A program made the translations under genes and the position numbers. The notes below the pieces were generated by a model that was not told where the DNA came from, ran no database searches, and was given only the letters and a program-made list of their open reading frames with translations. 64,000 nucleotides of DNA from Bacteroidaceae bacterium (GTDB lineage: Bacteria > Bacteroidota > Bacteroidia > Bacteroidales > Bacteroidaceae): contig JAGBTN010000017.1 of assembly GCA_017631315.1 (NCBI GenBank), positions 248,001-312,000 on the forward strand. Reading direction: 5' to 3'. Each line of letters starts with the position of its first letter. Positions within the stretch are counted from its first letter, which is position 1. Positions 62,527 to 64,000 of this stretch are shown here, piece by piece.

Positions 62527-64000
62527 TCAGTCGCACTGAAGGCTGGCAACAGCAGCCTCCGCACAACGTTCTCCGTCAACACCTGCACTGACAATGCCAC
62601 CGGCATAGCCAGCACCTTCGCCACACGGGAAAAGGCCTTCGAGGCGAATGTGTTGCAGTGTCTCCTTGTCACGCAGTATGCGAACAGGGCTACTCGTACG
62701 CGTTTCTATGCCGATAACAGTTGCCTCCGATGTCAGAAAACCATGCTTCTGCTTGCCCCAAAGCCTGAATGCATCGCGAAGACGCATACTGATGAACTCG
62801 GGCATCCAGAAATGCAAAGGACTGGCAATCAAGCCCGGAGCATAGGACGACGCATTGAGATCGGCAGAAAGCCGCCCGTTCACAAAATCGGTCATTCTCT
62901 GTGCGGGCGCCGTTTGCAGACGGTTTGCCTGCAGCCAACACTGCCGTTCGAGTTCCTCCTGCAACAACATCATAGACAAAACCCCGTCCTGCGTCTCATT
63001 TTGAGGAAGCACATGAGCCCCATCCTCCGGACGGATCTCAACAACCATACCGCTGTTGCTCCAACGGCCGTTGCGGTTGGACGGACTCATGCCGTTGACA
63101 ACGACCTGCTCCGGACCGCTGGCAGCAGGCACAACAAAGCCGCCGGGACACATGCAGAAACTGTACACGCCACGCCCCCCTACCTGAGTCACCATACTAT
63201 ATTCTGCCGCCGGCAGCCACTTGCCACGCCCCTGACGGTTGTGATACTGAATCCTATCGATGAGTTCCGCTGGATGCTCCAGGCGGACGCCAATGGCAAG
63301 TCCCTTTGCTTCAATGTCAACACCCGTAGCGGCAAGGTATCTGTAAACGTCTCTCGCAGAATGACCTGTGGCAAGAATAACAGCAGATGCGCGCATCTCC
63401 TGCCCTCCGGCAACAATACCGCACACCCTACCCTTCTCAATAACAAGTTCAGTCATCTTCGTCTGGAAGTGGACCTCGCCACCACATCGCAAGATAGTGC
63501 CACGCATATTCTCTATGACACGAGGCAAACGGTCGGTGCCAATGTGCGGATGGGCATCGCTGAGAATAGAAGGACTTGCACCATGCTGGACAAAGATTTG
63601 CAGTATGCGGTCGGTATTACCACGCTTCTTGCTGCGCGTATAAAGCTTACCGTCGCTGTAAGCGCCTGCCCCACCTTCGCCGAAACTATAGTTGCTTTCA
63701 GCATCCACGCATTGCTCGGGACGAATACGGGCCAGGTCTTTCTTGCGTTCACGCACATCCTTACCGCGCTCCACCACAATCGGCTTCATGCCAAGCTCAA
63801 TTAGTCGCAGAGCAGCAAACAAGCCGGCCGGACCGGCACCCACAACAATAACAGGCTGGCACTCGCTGACATCACGATAGACAAACGGCTCGAAGTCCAT
63901 CATTGGCGGTTCCTCACGTACATAAGCCCTTACCGTCAAATTAACAAAAATAGTACGCTGACGAGCATCAATACTGCGGCGGACCACACGCACCGCCTGG
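62527..64000 (-). CDS. FAD-dependent oxidoreductase (NAD(P)/FAD protein), N-terminus beyond the window
   Basis: About 490 codons, open to the right edge at 64000; the reading frame before RRSIDARQRTIFVNLTV (QAVRVV) continues off the window, so the start is missing. The dinucleotide-binding motif is VIVVGAGPAGLFAALRLIE, followed by VERGKDVRERKKDLA and NYSFGEGGAGAYSDGKLYTR, and the C-terminal FPCGEGAGYAGGIVSAGVDG. These match a widespread bacterial FAD protein family of about 520 residues with unassigned activity, related to HI0933/BaiN-like flavoproteins. The preserved RRSIDARQ block belongs to its N-terminal extra domain. Confidence 0.88.
   Translation of the reverse strand, partial: QAVRVVRRSIDARQRTIFVNLTVRAYVREEPPMMDFEPFVYRDVSECQPVIVVGAGPAGLFAALRLIELGMKPIVVERGKDVRERKKDLARIRPEQCVDAESNYSFGEGGAGAYSDGKLYTRSKKRGNTDRILQIFVQHGASPSILSDAHPHIGTDRLPRVIENMRGTILRCGGEVHFQTKMTELVIEKGRVCGIVAGGQEMRASAVILATGHSARDVYRYLAATGVDIEAKGLAIGVRLEHPAELIDRIQYHNRQGRGKWLPAAEYSMVTQVGGRGVYSFCMCPGGFVVPAASGPEQVVVNGMSPSNRNGRWSNSGMVVEIRPEDGAHVLPQNETQDGVLSMMLLQEELERQCWLQANRLQTAPAQRMTDFVNGRLSADLNASSYAPGLIASPLHFWMPEFISMRLRDAFRLWGKQKHGFLTSEATVIGIETRTSSPVRILRDKETLQHIRLEGLFPCGEGAGYAGGIVSAGVDGERCAEAAVASLQCD

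Noticed and set aside
62500..63804. A 434-codon open frame on the plus strand
   Set aside because: It is antisense to the FAD-dependent oxidoreductase gene with intact FAD motifs, and the translation has no recognisable features.

Overview
The window reads as chromosomal DNA of an anaerobic Bacteroidales bacterium, most likely Prevotella-like. This is inferred from Bacteroidetes-restricted families (DUF4301, DUF4923, a CCDC81-type HU protein with a SPOR domain, SusE/F-like and C69 peptidase proteins), secreted enzymes with Por/T9SS-like C-terminal tails, pyruvate:ferredoxin oxidoreductase, and the Bacteroidetes promoter signature (TTTG, about 19-20 nt, TAnnTTTG) ahead of many genes. No rRNA, tRNA, CRISPR, insertion sequence or prophage was recognised. 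Forty-nine genes are called; the first (nifJ) and last (an FAD-dependent oxidoreductase) run off the ends, and ruvC is interrupted by a stop codon.

Layout. 1-4 kb: nifJ, an AAA+/DUF4143-type ATPase with altered Walker residues, mtgA and an OmpA lipoprotein, all minus. 4-7.4 kb: proS overlapped by an AmpG-like permease, then a small secreted His/Arg-rich protein. 7.5-21.7 kb, all minus: lptF-ribBA-aspartate aminotransferase, fba, mutS2-tcdA, and an RSH alarmone synthetase overlapping an S9 peptidase. 22.5-26.7 kb: two PepSY-like proteins, DUF4301 and fhs. 27-28 kb: an AT-rich island with an orphan lipoprotein. 28.3-30.4 kb: a ClpB lacking its N-domain. 30.5-38.7 kb, minus: pepD, a beta-helix lipoprotein, rlmH, nadC, C69 dipeptidase and a secreted alpha-amylase. 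38.7-43.3 kb, plus: a small membrane protein, OmpH-like lipoprotein, HU-SPOR protein, zinc-ribbon/FHA protein, HAD phosphatase and an AlkZ-related protein. 43.5-50.1 kb: Na/Pi cotransporter, M15 peptidase, and a DUF1573/GH31/SusE-F-like operon. 50.3-52.5 kb: interrupted ruvC and a ModF-like ABC protein. 52.6-60.3 kb, minus: lon-tgt-lptG-DEAD helicase-rluA-DUF4923. 60.4-62.1 kb: trmN6-like methyltransferase and a Gate-domain membrane protein, followed by the FAD protein.

Functionally the region mixes housekeeping work (translation, tRNA/rRNA modification, NAD and riboflavin synthesis, glycolysis, one-carbon metabolism, LPS export, proteostasis) with secreted alpha-glucan and peptide degradation, which fits a saccharolytic and peptide-using gut or oral anaerobe.

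The most striking feature is not a gene. At least eleven intergenic arrays are built of units spaced exactly 22 bp apart, usually about four units. Several families share that period but not the sequence: GGTTAACCATTAT plus 9 variable bases; an ACGCGTC/CACTCGTC/ACTTCTC family present as two inverted copies 16 kb apart that differ by exactly one unit; a CACGTTAA family; and a CAGTAGATGTT family. Within one array the spacing never drifts in the best families, and one array supplies the stop codon of a gene. I know of no described element with this architecture, but I could not search for one.
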